In this document: piece after piece, positions 35,369 through 42,440 of the stretch
How the letters are laid out: each line of letters opens with the position of its first letter
How positions within the stretch are numbered: the stretch's first letter is position 1
Assembly: GCF_016803395.1 (NCBI RefSeq)
Contig: NZ_JAEVHL010000029.1
Location: forward strand, 1-42,440
DNA from: Micromonospora tarensis
Lineage (GTDB): Bacteria; Actinomycetota; Actinomycetes; Mycobacteriales; Micromonosporaceae
Reading direction: 5' to 3'
Length of the DNA stretch: 42,440 nt
Notes under the pieces: model-generated
Databases searched by the model: none
Told to the model about the DNA's origin: nothing
What the model saw: only the letters and a program-made list of their open reading frames with translations
Made by a program: the position numbers and the translations under genes

Positions 35369-36561
35369 CCTGGGTGACCGGCGCTGACGGTTCGCCGTAC
35401 GGGGTGACGAACCTGCCGTACGGGGTGTTCCGGCAGAACGGGGGTCGGTCGCGGATCGGCGTACGGATCGGGTCCTGGGTCCTCGACCTCGCCGCGGCGG
35501 AGACCGCCGAGCTGGTGCTCGCGGCCGGCACGCTGTGCCGGCCCGTCCTCAACGACTTCATGGCGCTCGGCCGTCCACAGTGGCTGGCGGTGCGGCAGCG
35601 GATCACCGAGCTGTTGACCGACCCGGCGCACCGGGCCGCGGTGGAGCCCCTGCTGGTGCCCCTCGACGACGTGGAGCTGCTGCTGCCGATCGAGGTGGCC
35701 GACTACGTCGACTTCTACTCGTCCGAGCACCACGCGGCCAACGTCGGGCAGATCTTCCGCCCCGGCCAGCCGGCGCTGCTGCCGAACTGGAAGCACCTGC
35801 CGATCGGCTACCACGGGCGGGCCGGCACTGTCGTCGTCTCCGGCACGCCGGTGACCCGGCCGACCGGGCAGCGGGCCGCCGCCGAGGGCCCGGTCACCGG
35901 CCCATCGGTACGCCTCGACATCGAGGCCGAGGTCGGCTTCGTGGTGGGCGTGCCCAGCCCGCTGGGCGCGCGGGTGCCCGTCGACGACTTCGCCGACCAC
36001 GTCTTCGGGGTGGTGCTGGTCAACGACTGGTCGGCCCGGGACATCCAGGCCTGGGAGTACCAGCCCCTCGGCCCGTTCCTCGGCAAGTCCTTCGCCACCT
36101 CGGTCTCGGCCTGGGTGACGCCGCTGGACGCCCTCGCCGACGCCTTCGTGCCGGCCCCCGACCAGAATCCGCCGGTGGTCGACTACCTGCGGGACGTGCC
36201 GCACCTGGGTCTGGACCTCCGGCTGGCGGTCGAGTGGAACGGCGAGCCGGTCAGCCAGCCACCGTTCGCCACCATGTACTGGACCCCGGCACAGCAGTTG
36301 GCGCACCTCACCGTCAACGGCGCGTCGCTGCGTACCGGCGACCTCTACGCCTCCGGCACCGTCTCCGGCCCGGAGCGCGGGCAGGTCGGGTCGTTCCTGG
36401 AGCTGACCTGGGGTGGGGCCGAGCCGGTCACGGTGGGCGGCGAGAGCCGCACCTTCCTCGCCGACGGCGACACGGTCACCATCACCGCCACCGCCCCCGG
36501 CCCGGACGGCACCACCATCGCCCTCGGCGAGGTCACCGGCACCATTCGCCCGGCTCGCTGA
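35365..36561 (+). CDS. fahA: Fumarylacetoacetase
   Basis: 398 residues. Hydrolyses fumarylacetoacetate to fumarate and acetoacetate, the last step of tyrosine breakdown. N-terminal SH3-like domain, then the FAH catalytic domain: DYVDFYSSEHHAANVGQIFR (catalytic His and metal-binding Asp), LPIGYHGRAGTVVVSG, LDIEAEVGFVVG (metal Glu pair), VLVNDWSARDIQAWEYQPLG and GPFLGKSFATSVSAWV. The ATG overlaps the upstream gene. The operon ends here, followed by a 246-base region with an inverted repeat. Confidence 0.96.
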   Translation: MTWVTGADGSPYGVTNLPYGVFRQNGGRSRIGVRIGSWVLDLAAAETAELVLAAGTLCRPVLNDFMALGRPQWLAVRQRITELLTDPAHRAAVEPLLVPLDDVELLLPIEVADYVDFYSSEHHAANVGQIFRPGQPALLPNWKHLPIGYHGRAGTVVVSGTPVTRPTGQRAAAEGPVTGPSVRLDIEAEVGFVVGVPSPLGARVPVDDFADHVFGVVLVNDWSARDIQAWEYQPLGPFLGKSFATSVSAWVTPLDALADAFVPAPDQNPPVVDYLRDVPHLGLDLRLAVEWNGEPVSQPPFATMYWTPAQQLAHLTVNGASLRTGDLYASGTVSGPERGQVGSFLELTWGGAEPVTVGGESRTFLADGDTVTITATAPGPDGTTIALGEVTGTIRPAR

Positions 36562-36675
36562 GCCCCGGCTGCCGCGCCGCCCACCGGCTGCCCGGGACGG
36601 GCTGAGTCGGGTTACCGCCACCCTCTCCGGAGCGCCCTGACCACCTGGTCATCGCGTCGTCTCATGCACGGGACT

Positions 36676-36702
36676 CTTGATCGCACAGCGGGTGCGATCA
36701 AG
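36676..36702. promoter_or_regulatory. 27-bp inverted repeat between fahA and the DUF397 gene
   Basis: CTTGATCGCAC - AGCGG - GTGCGATCAAG, two perfect 11-bp arms. The surrounding 36562-36807 contains no other gene. It lacks a T-run, so an operator or dispersed repeat is as likely as a terminator; related TGATCGC/GATC-rich words also occur elsewhere in the intergenic DNA. Confidence 0.65.
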
Positions 36703-36807
36703 CGGCCTGGTTGCGCCGTTGGTCACGCGGATCAAGTCGCCCCGCGCGGGCCGGGCCCCGCCCGGCAGCAGCGGTGGGGCATCCCGACGCACACGGAGGT
36801 ATTGGCG

Positions 36808-37017
36808 ATGCACGATCTTGCGGGCGCGATCTGGCGCACCAGCAGCCGCTCAAACGATCAGGGGCTCTGCGTGGAAGTGGCGGACAACCTGGTCGACGTC
36901 CACGGTCTGGTCGCGATCCGCGACTCCAAGGACCAGGCCGGCCCCACACTCGCGGTCAGCCCGCCGGGGTGGACATCCTTCATCGGCGCGATTCGAGCCG
37001 GTCGCTTCGAACGCTGA
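36808..37017 (+). CDS. DUF397 domain protein
   Basis: 69 residues, one DUF397 domain: IWRTSSRSNDQGLCVEVADN, VAIRDSKDQAGPTLAVSPPG and WTSFIGAIRAGRFER. SD GGAGGT (36795-36800) 7 bases before the ATG. DUF397 proteins of actinomycetes usually sit beside an XRE/DUF5753 helix-turn-helix regulator and act with it (BldB-like toxin-antitoxin or developmental switches). No such partner is present on either side here, so this copy is an orphan. Confidence 0.93.
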   Translation: MHDLAGAIWRTSSRSNDQGLCVEVADNLVDVHGLVAIRDSKDQAGPTLAVSPPGWTSFIGAIRAGRFER

Positions 37018-37161
37018 CCGGCGCTCCGGCACCAGTCGACGACGACCGGTGCCGGAGCGACCGCCGCTTCGGAGAGCGTGGCCTCCGGGTGATGGAAATT
37101 CCGTCCCGGGGGCCCCGTCCGGCCCTCACTCCGCGTACCGTCGGGGACACGGGAGGGTGCC

Positions 37162-37642
37162 ATGTCGACGGTCGCGGTCAGCGGTTTCATCGAGGCGCAC
37201 GCTGTCGAGGTCTGGCGCCTGCTGACCGACCTGCCCGGCCGCGCGGCCCGACTGACCGCGGCCGGCCCGATCGAGGTGCTCACTCCAGGCCCGTTCGGGC
37301 CGGGCACCTCCTGGCGCGAGGAACGCGCCCAGCCGGGCGGCGGCACGCTGACCGAGGAGTTCCTGGTCGTGGAGGCGCTCGCCCCGCAACGACTGGTGCT
37401 CTGTTCCTCCGGCGCGGCGCGGATTACCGGATCACCTGGAGCCTGCGGCCGGTTCGGCGGCGTCGCCGAGGCTGGACGGCTGTCACCATCACGCAGGAGG
37501 CGGCGCGACCGCGCCGTACGGCCGGGTGGTGGCGTTGCTGCTCGGCACGCTGGCCGCTCGCGCGGTGGAGGGTGCGCTCCGCCGCGACCTGGCCGATCTG
37601 ACCCTGGCGGCCACCCCCGGCGCCGACGCGCAGGCCGCCTGA
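37162..37642 (+). CDS. SRPBCC-superfamily protein (two frame breaks)
   Basis: A polyketide-cyclase/START-like small-ligand-binding fold. First frame: MSTVAVSGFIEAHAVEVWRL, PIEVLTPGPFGPGTSWREER and EEFLVVEALAPQRLVLCSSG. Second: DYRITWSLRPV...TAVTITQEA. Third: APYGRVVALLLGTLAARAVE ending ATPGADAQAA at 37642. Breaks at about 37415 (gcggcgcggatt, one C missing) and about 37497 (one G missing). Both are one-base losses in GC runs. Uncorrected, the first frame runs into the next gene and makes a false fusion. SD GGGAGGG precedes the ATG. Ligand unknown. Confidence 0.78.
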
Positions 37643-37707
37643 GCGACCGCTTCACCTGCCAGGGGCCCGGACCCCGCCGCTCGGTAGGGTGCCGGGCGGA
37701 GGTGTGC

Positions 37708-38955
37708 ATGAGAAGGCCCGTGCGGCGGATCGTGGTGGCGCTCGCGGCGGTGCTCGCCGTCGCGGCGGTCGCCGCCGTGGTCCACCGGGTGCTCGCACCC
37801 GCCGAGGTCGAGACGGTGGCGCGGGCGGCGTACCCGGCAGCGCCCGATCCGCCCGTCGGAGTGATCGGCCGGCTGCCGGTGGCGCCGGTCGTCGTCGACG
37901 GCCGGCTCCGCGTCTACGCCGGCACCCGGCAGGTGTACGCCGACCGCCCGGTCGACGGTAGGCACCGGGTCACGCCCTTCTGGTCGTACCGCCGCTGGCC
38001 GGCGAAGCTCGTCGGCGTGCTCGCCCCGGACGCCACGGTCGTCAGCCGCTGGTCCGACGGGACGCTCGTGGCGCTGGACGCGCGGACCGGACGGGTGGCC
38101 TGGCGGGCGGACGGGCCGGAGCCGGGGGAGGTGCCGAAGCCCCGCCGCACCTACGCATCAACGGTCTGGAACCCGGAGGGGCTGTACGTCGCGCGTACCG
38201 CCGCCGGTCGCGCGGTGCTCGTCGCCGCCGGTCCCGGCCGGGTCGACGGGTACGACCTGGGCGACGGCCGTCGGCTCTGGCGGGTCGACCGGGAACGGGG
38301 CTGCGTGGGCGCGGTGGGCACCACCGGGAGCGGTCAGGTGATGGTGGAGGAGGCCTGCGCCGGCCCGGTCACTGTCGAGTTCCTCGACCCGGTCACCGGC
38401 GCGGTACGCACCAGCTGGCGACCGCCTGCTGCCGGGCAGGCGCTCCGTGTCGTGCCGGTCGGCTGCGAGCACTGGCGGTCCGGCTGCCAGGGGGTGCGCA
38501 CCTTCGTCAGCGGGGACGACGCCGGTCGCGGTTGGCTGGTCGGCCCCGGGGTGCCGGTGCCCGCACCCGCTCTCGACTCCCCGGACACCGAGCTGGACGG
38601 CGAACGCGTCGTCGACACTTCGACGGGAGTGGTGACCGGACGGTCGGCGCGCACCGGGAAGGAGCTGTGGCGCCGGCCCGACCTGGGGCCGGTGCGGATC
38701 CTCGCCGTCGAACCGGGCCGGGTGCACCTGGTCACCGACCAGCGGGAACTGGTGACCCTCGACCCGGGCACCGGGACCGTCCGGTCCCGTTTCGTCCTCG
38801 ACATCGGCCGGGACGGGACCGGCTGGCAGCCCGGCCGGGCCTATGCGGCCGACGGCTACCTCGCGGTCGAGCGTGCCCGGCAGGGGGCCAGCCCCGACGA
38901 TGACGACCAGGAGTACTTCCTGACAGCCGAGACGGTCCTGCTCGTATCGACATAA
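37708..38955 (+). CDS. Membrane-anchored PQQ/WD-like beta-propeller protein
   Basis: 415 residues. MRRPVRRIVVALAAVLAVAA is a signal anchor. Propeller-blade repeats follow: SDGTLVALDARTGRVAWRAD, RVDGYDLGDGRRLWRVDRER, TGVVTGRSARTGKELWRRPD and RELVTLDPGTGTVRSRFVLD, the xTGxxxW pattern of PQQ-like repeats, though no quinone ligands are recognisable. Paired Cys (VGCEHWRSGCQG) suggest an exported fold. ATG at 37708 with GGAGG 6 bases upstream. It probably acts as an extracytoplasmic scaffold or sensor; no enzyme activity is implied. Confidence 0.82.
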   Translation: MRRPVRRIVVALAAVLAVAAVAAVVHRVLAPAEVETVARAAYPAAPDPPVGVIGRLPVAPVVVDGRLRVYAGTRQVYADRPVDGRHRVTPFWSYRRWPAKLVGVLAPDATVVSRWSDGTLVALDARTGRVAWRADGPEPGEVPKPRRTYASTVWNPEGLYVARTAAGRAVLVAAGPGRVDGYDLGDGRRLWRVDRERGCVGAVGTTGSGQVMVEEACAGPVTVEFLDPVTGAVRTSWRPPAAGQALRVVPVGCEHWRSGCQGVRTFVSGDDAGRGWLVGPGVPVPAPALDSPDTELDGERVVDTSTGVVTGRSARTGKELWRRPDLGPVRILAVEPGRVHLVTDQRELVTLDPGTGTVRSRFVLDIGRDGTGWQPGRAYAADGYLAVERARQGASPDDDDQEYFLTAETVLLVST

Positions 38956-38991
38956 ACCCGCACTTTAGCCGACAAAGCGGACAGAGGCGCA

Positions 38992-38997
38992 TATAGT
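38992..38997 (+). promoter_or_regulatory. -10 element of the WxL-like operon, leaderless configuration
   Basis: TATAGT ends 7 bases before the GTG start at 39005, in a locally AT-richer stretch. There is no Shine-Dalgarno sequence. Confidence 0.55.
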
Positions 38998-39004
38998 TCC
39001 AGCT

Positions 39005-39447
39005 GTGCGCTCGCTAGCTGTTTCCCTCGGTCTGGTCCTGGCCGCCTCCGGTAATGCCGCGCCCGTCGAGGCCGCGACGCCGGTCCGTACGGTGCAACTG
39101 GCCCTCACCGTGGGGATCGACATCACCGTGCCGGCCTCGGTCAACCTCGGCGCGCCTTCGTCGGCGGCGTGCTGGTCGGGCAGTTGGGCGCGGTGGAGGT
39201 GCGCGACCAGCGCGGGCAGGTGAATCCCAACTTGTGGGTCGCCACGGTGAGCGCGACCGCCTTCACCACCGGCGGAGGTGGGGCGCAGCGGACCATCAGC
39301 AACGGTCAGGTCTCCTACTGGTCCGGTCCCGTGGTGAGAAGCACCGGCGGGGGCACCCTCGTGCCGGGGCAACCGACCGGCATCACGATCCCGGCCAGCG
39401 CGGTCGGGGGAACCTACACGGGGGTGATCACCCATTCGGTGGCATGA
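39005..39447 (+). CDS. Secreted WxL-like small surface protein (frameshift near 39157)
   Basis: Signal peptide RSLAVSLGLVLAASGNAAPV, then a beta-rich domain. The frame breaks at about 39157 (ggcgcgccttcg lacks one G); repaired, LGAAFVGGVLVGQLGAVEVR continues into NPNLWVATVSATAFTTGGGG, NGQVSYWSGPVVRS and GGTYTGVITHSVA. The LW-x-ATVSATAF strand and overall size recall WxL-type wall-binding domains, but the second WxL signature is not clear, so the family is tentative. Its stop overlaps an ATG (39444) that is the likely true start of the next gene. Confidence 0.65.
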
Positions 39448-39472
39448 GCTCCGTCGCGCCCTCGCCCTGGCG

Positions 39473-40594
39473 GTGACCCTCGCGGTCGCCGCCGGGGCGC
39501 CGGCCGTACCCGGATCGGCCGCGCAGGCGCGGTCGCACCCGACCACCCTGGCTGGCTCGGCGGCGCCGACGCCACAGTCCCCGGACGTGCCCGGAGAGCG
39601 GGGGCTCGTTGAAGCGGGCATGCCGGCCGCCGGCGACACCGCGCGGAGGGACGGCTCGGCCCGGCCCCGCCCGTCGACCAGCCCCACTCCCGAGGACGTG
39701 CCGGCCGAGGTTGGCGTACGGCTGCTGGACGCCCCGGTCAACCGGCGCGACGACACGCGGGCGCACAAGTACATCGTGGACCACGTCCACCCCGGCACCA
39801 CGATCCGGCGACGCATGGTGGTGAAGAACGACTCGGAGGTGCGCCGCAGAATCGATGTCTACCCCGCCTCGGCGGAGGTGACCGACAACGGCTTCGAATT
39901 CGGGCCCGATCGGAGCGAGAACGAGCTCAGCAGCTGGATCCGGGTCGACGAGACGCAGGTGGTGCTGGGCCCGGACAAGGAGGCGACGATCTGGGTCACC
40001 ATCCGGGTGCCGGAGAAGGCCGAGGCCGGTGAGCGGTACGCCGTGGTCTGGGCCGAGACGGCCGGCCGCGACGGGCAGACGGTGAAGCAGGTCGCCCGGG
40101 CCGGTATCCGCGTCTACCTGTCGGTGGGACCGGGCGGGGAGCCGCCCTCCGGCTTCGAGGTGGATGAACTCACCGGCGGCCGGGACGCGGAGGGCACCCC
40201 CTTCGTGACGGCCGAGGTACGCAACACCGGCCAACGCGCCCTCGACCTGGCAGGCGACCTGTGGCTCGCCGACGGGCCGGGAGGACTGTCGGCGGGCCCC
40301 GTCCGGGCCGAGGCGAAGACCCTCCCGCTCGACGGCCGGACGACAATCCGGGTCGCGCTGGACCGCCGGCTGCCGGACGGACCCTGGCAGGCGCGGCTCG
40401 CCCTGGCCAGCGGATGGACGAAGCGGACCGCCACCGGCTCGGTCACCTTCGGTGCCCGGCCCGCCGTCGCCGATCGGGTCGACCGCTCCGGCCTGGTGCT
40501 GACCTCGTCGGCGGCCGGGTCGCTGCTGGTCCTGCTCCTGTTCGCCGCGTACACGTACCGGCGCAGGATGCGGCAGCCCGTACCGGTCGGTTAG
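39473..40594 (+). CDS. DUF916/WxL-interacting-protein-like membrane protein
   Basis: At least 373 residues. DUF916-like core: HVHPGTTIRRRMVVKNDSEV, RIDVYPASAEVTDNGFEFGP, SWIRVDETQVVLGPDKEATI and WVTIRVPEKAEAGERYAVVW. A second beta domain (FVTAEVRNTGQRALDLAGDL) precedes a C-terminal helix SSAAGSLLVLLLFAAYTY and a basic tail YRRRMRQ. This signal / DUF916 / second domain / TM / basic tail plan is that of WxL-interacting proteins. The GTG at 39473 is only the first start in this frame: adding one G after ATGAG (39444-39448) gives MRLRRALALAVTLAVAAG, a full signal peptide overlapping the previous stop, so the real start is probably 39444. Confidence 0.78.
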   Translation: MTLAVAAGAPAVPGSAAQARSHPTTLAGSAAPTPQSPDVPGERGLVEAGMPAAGDTARRDGSARPRPSTSPTPEDVPAEVGVRLLDAPVNRRDDTRAHKYIVDHVHPGTTIRRRMVVKNDSEVRRRIDVYPASAEVTDNGFEFGPDRSENELSSWIRVDETQVVLGPDKEATIWVTIRVPEKAEAGERYAVVWAETAGRDGQTVKQVARAGIRVYLSVGPGGEPPSGFEVDELTGGRDAEGTPFVTAEVRNTGQRALDLAGDLWLADGPGGLSAGPVRAEAKTLPLDGRTTIRVALDRRLPDGPWQARLALASGWTKRTATGSVTFGARPAVADRVDRSGLVLTSSAAGSLLVLLLFAAYTYRRRMRQPVPVG

Positions 40595-40595
40595 C

Positions 40596-40638
40596 CGTCG
40601 GGGTCGGTCCGTAGGGGGTTGACGGACCGACCCCGACG
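40596..40638. terminator. Bidirectional terminator between the DUF916-like gene and hisC
   Basis: A perfect 17-bp stem (40596-40612 with 40622-40638) and a 9-base loop. It lies between two convergent stops, at 40594 and 40645, and can serve both. Confidence 0.9.
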
Positions 40639-40644
40639 CCCCGA

Positions 40645-41748
40645 TCAGGCGAGAGCGGCCTCGGCCGCCGCGAGGAAGGCGTCGTTCTCGGCAGGCGTGC
40701 CGATGGTGACCCGGACGCCGTCCCCGGCGAACGGCCGGACGATCACCCCGCGCGCCTCGCACGCCTTGCCGAATGCCACCGCACGGTCGCCCAGCGGCAG
40801 CCAGACGAAGTTGGCCTCGCTCGTCGGCACGTCGGGCACGAACTTGCGCAACGCCTCGGTGACCCGGTCCCGCTCCGCGACAACCAGGGCGCAGCGCCGC
40901 TCCATCTCGGTGGCCTGTGCCAGCGCGGCGAGCGCCCCGGCCTGGGCTGCCGCGCTGGCGGAGAACGGCGTCACCACCTTGCGGATGGCCGCGGCCACCG
41001 CCGGCTGGGCGACCAGCCAGCCGATCCGCAGCCCGGCGAGCCCCCACGCCTTGGACAGCGTGCGCAGCACCGCCACGTTGGGCCGGTCCAGGTAGTCCAA
41101 CCCATCCGGCACCTCCGGGTCGGTCACGAACTCCCGGTACGCCTCGTCGATGACCACCAGCACGTCGTCCGGCACCGCGTCGAGGAACCGGTCCAGTTCG
41201 GCCCGGCGCAGCGCCGTACCGGTGGGGTTGTTCGGGTTGCAGACCAGGATCACCCGGGTCCGGTCGGTCACGGCCGCGGCCATCGCCGCCAGGTCGTGCC
41301 CGTGCCCGGCGTCGTTGGGCACCCGCACGCTGGTCGCGCCGCTGGTCGCCGCGATGATCGGGTACGCCTCGAAGGAGCGCCACGAGTAGAGCACCTCGTC
41401 GCCGGGCAGGCAGGTGGCCCGCACCAGGTGCTCGGCCAGCGCCACCGAACCGCAGCCGGTGGCGACCCGGTCCGCGTCCACCCCGTACCGCTGGGCCAGC
41501 GCGTCACGCAGCGCGACCACGCCCATGTCCGGGTAGCGGTGGGCGCTGATGGCCGCCTCGGTGACCGCCTCCACCACACCCGGCAGCGGCCCGTACGGAA
41601 CCTCGTTGCTGGCCAGTTTGATGGCCTCCGGCAGGCCCAGCTCCCGAGCCAGGTCGGCGGGGCTGCGCCCCGGCACGTAGTTGGGTAGTGCGTCCAGGTC
41701 GGCGCGGGTCAGCCGCAGCGCCGGCTGGTGACGTCCGGAGTCGGTCAT
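40645..41748 (-). CDS. hisC: Histidinol-phosphate / aromatic aminotransferase
   Basis: 367 residues, fold-type I PLP enzyme. [19 protein letters not shown] near the N-terminus, [35 protein letters not shown] (PLP Asp/Tyr) and [16 protein letters not shown] (PLP-binding Lys), with the Arg of [12 protein letters not shown] near the end. Sequence fits the HisC family, which in actinobacteria also covers aromatic aminotransferases (Pat). With no other his gene present, aromatic amino-acid transamination is equally possible. ATG start at 41748 overlaps the stop of the RDD gene (ATGA at 41745-41748). Confidence 0.9.
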   Translation of the reverse strand: MTDSGRHQPALRLTRADLDALPNYVPGRSPADLARELGLPEAIKLASNEVPYGPLPGVVEAVTEAAISAHRYPDMGVVALRDALAQRYGVDADRVATGCGSVALAEHLVRATCLPGDEVLYSWRSFEAYPIIAATSGATSVRVPNDAGHGHDLAAMAAAVTDRTRVILVCNPNNPTGTALRRAELDRFLDAVPDDVLVVIDEAYREFVTDPEVPDGLDYLDRPNVAVLRTLSKAWGLAGLRIGWLVAQPAVAAAIRKVVTPFSASAAAQAGALAALAQATEMERRCALVVAERDRVTEALRKFVPDVPTSEANFVWLPLGDRAVAFGKACEARGVIVRPFAGDGVRVTIGTPAENDAFLAAAEAALA

Positions 41749-42440
41749 GGGGTGTCTCCCGGGGGCTGGTCGCGGTCGTTCGAGGGGGCGGAATCGGTGC
41801 GGTACGGGACCTCGACGACCACCGTCTGCGCGCGCTTGTCGTGCAGTGCCTGACGCAGCGGGTGGTCGAAGAGCGGCGAGAGAGCGTCGACGAGTTGCAG
41901 CACCAGGCCGAGGCCGGCGCAGTACCAGAGCAGAGTTGGCAGGCCCAGCGTGCTCCACCGGCTCAACGCCCGGCGGAAGCCCAGCGCCTGGTCGGCGGCG
42001 ATCGGCACCGCGCGGATCCGCATCAGCCGCTTACCGATGGTCTGCCCGCCGGCGGCCATGCTGGGCACCTCGTACGCCAGCCAGAGCGCGGTGGCGATCA
42101 GCAGGATCGCCACCAGGAGGGACCCGGCCTGCTCCCCGGGCATCGGCAGGCCGTCGGCGGAGGTGTCGCCCCGCGCCGCCCGCCGGAAGACCTCCTCCCA
42201 GTACGGAGCCCACTCCTGCGCCCAGCGCCAGACGAACCAGCCGTTGACCAGCACGTTCAGGGCGAAGACGAGACCGAAGTCGATCAGCCGGGCGGTGAAC
42301 CGGCGGCCGTAGCCGGCCAGTCGGAGACCGTGCGGTCGTGGCTCGGGCGGTCGGCCGGGCCAGCCCGGATGACCGGCCGGTGGAGCCCAACCGGGATGGC
42401 CGCCCGGCGGGGCCCAGCCCGGCGGAACGTGCCGCGGACC
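41745..42440 (-). CDS. RDD-family membrane protein, N-terminus outside window
   Basis: At least 231 residues, reading open to the window edge. The visible part begins with Pro/Gly-rich repeats ([20 protein letters not shown]), then [20 protein letters not shown], the first RDD helix with its Arg and Asp. Further helices: [20 protein letters not shown] and [35 protein letters not shown] is the standard RDD loop, and [19 protein letters not shown] the C-terminal part. Unknown transport or scaffold role. It overlaps hisC by 4 bases and is upstream of it in the same operon. Confidence 0.9.
   Translation of the reverse strand, partial: GPRHVPPGWAPPGGHPGWAPPAGHPGWPGRPPEPRPHGLRLAGYGRRFTARLIDFGLVFALNVLVNGWFVWRWAQEWAPYWEEVFRRAARGDTSADGLPMPGEQAGSLLVAILLIATALWLAYEVPSMAAGGQTIGKRLMRIRAVPIAADQALGFRRALSRWSTLGLPTLLWYCAGLGLVLQLVDALSPLFDHPLRQALHDKRAQTVVVEVPYRTDSAPSNDRDQPPGDTP

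Noticed and set aside
37162..38955. SRPBCC-beta-propeller fusion protein
   Set aside because: It results from two missing bases. The true SRPBCC end is at 37642, and the propeller protein has its own signal anchor and RBS at 37708.

Overview
The window is very GC-rich and almost fully coding, with GTG starts, many ATGA/GTGA stop-start overlaps and typical actinomycete genes (Lsr2, CarD, ClpC, DisA, DUF397, septum-formation lipoprotein). Gene order and the type III PKS/UbiA locus point to the Micromonosporaceae (Micromonospora or a close relative); this placement is inference. No CRISPR array, IS element, prophage, rRNA or tRNA gene was recognised.

Layout. 1-3475: a broken low-complexity gene, then on the minus strand a MidA-like methyltransferase translationally coupled to a stand-alone NuoD paralogue. 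3564-5174: an NAD(P)-binding dehydrogenase/epimerase divergent from a TetR regulator, with three copies of a 19-bp operator between them. 5366-12103: cofactor block with DUF2520 protein, panC, panD, a septum-formation lipoprotein, nadB, nadC and coaX (pantothenate/CoA and NAD synthesis). 12141-17489: a methyltransferase, a decayed lysyl-tRNA synthetase relic, lsr2, an intergenic region with DnaA boxes, and clpC. 17927-24543: genome maintenance (mutY, radA, disA) with an ACT-domain protein, peptide deformylase and two exported proteins. 24685-28696: UbiA prenyltransferase, methyltransferase, acyl-CoA-dehydrogenase-like flavoprotein and type III PKS, a likely phenolic-lipid/prenylated-hydroquinone locus. 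28729-33211: two membrane-anchored proteins, carD, ispD, ispF (CarD plus MEP isoprenoid pathway) and a TPR membrane protein. 33208-36561: tyrosine/homogentisate catabolism (hmgA divergent from an unknown gene coupled to fahA). 36808-40594: orphan DUF397 protein, SRPBCC protein, PQQ-like propeller protein, and a WxL-like/DUF916-like exported pair. 40645-42440: hisC-type aminotransferase and an RDD membrane protein running off the window.

Two things run through the window. First, many genes, including ones expected to be essential (panC, nadB, def, ispF), are broken by what look like single-base indels in GC-rich runs, each repairable by one base. Sequencing or assembly error explains this better than real gene loss, so these are annotated as genes spanning the break. 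The lysS relic is different: it has internal loss and divergence and is probably a true pseudogene. Second, many genes have a -10-like hexamer 6-8 bases before the start codon and no Shine-Dalgarno sequence, the signature of leaderless transcripts.
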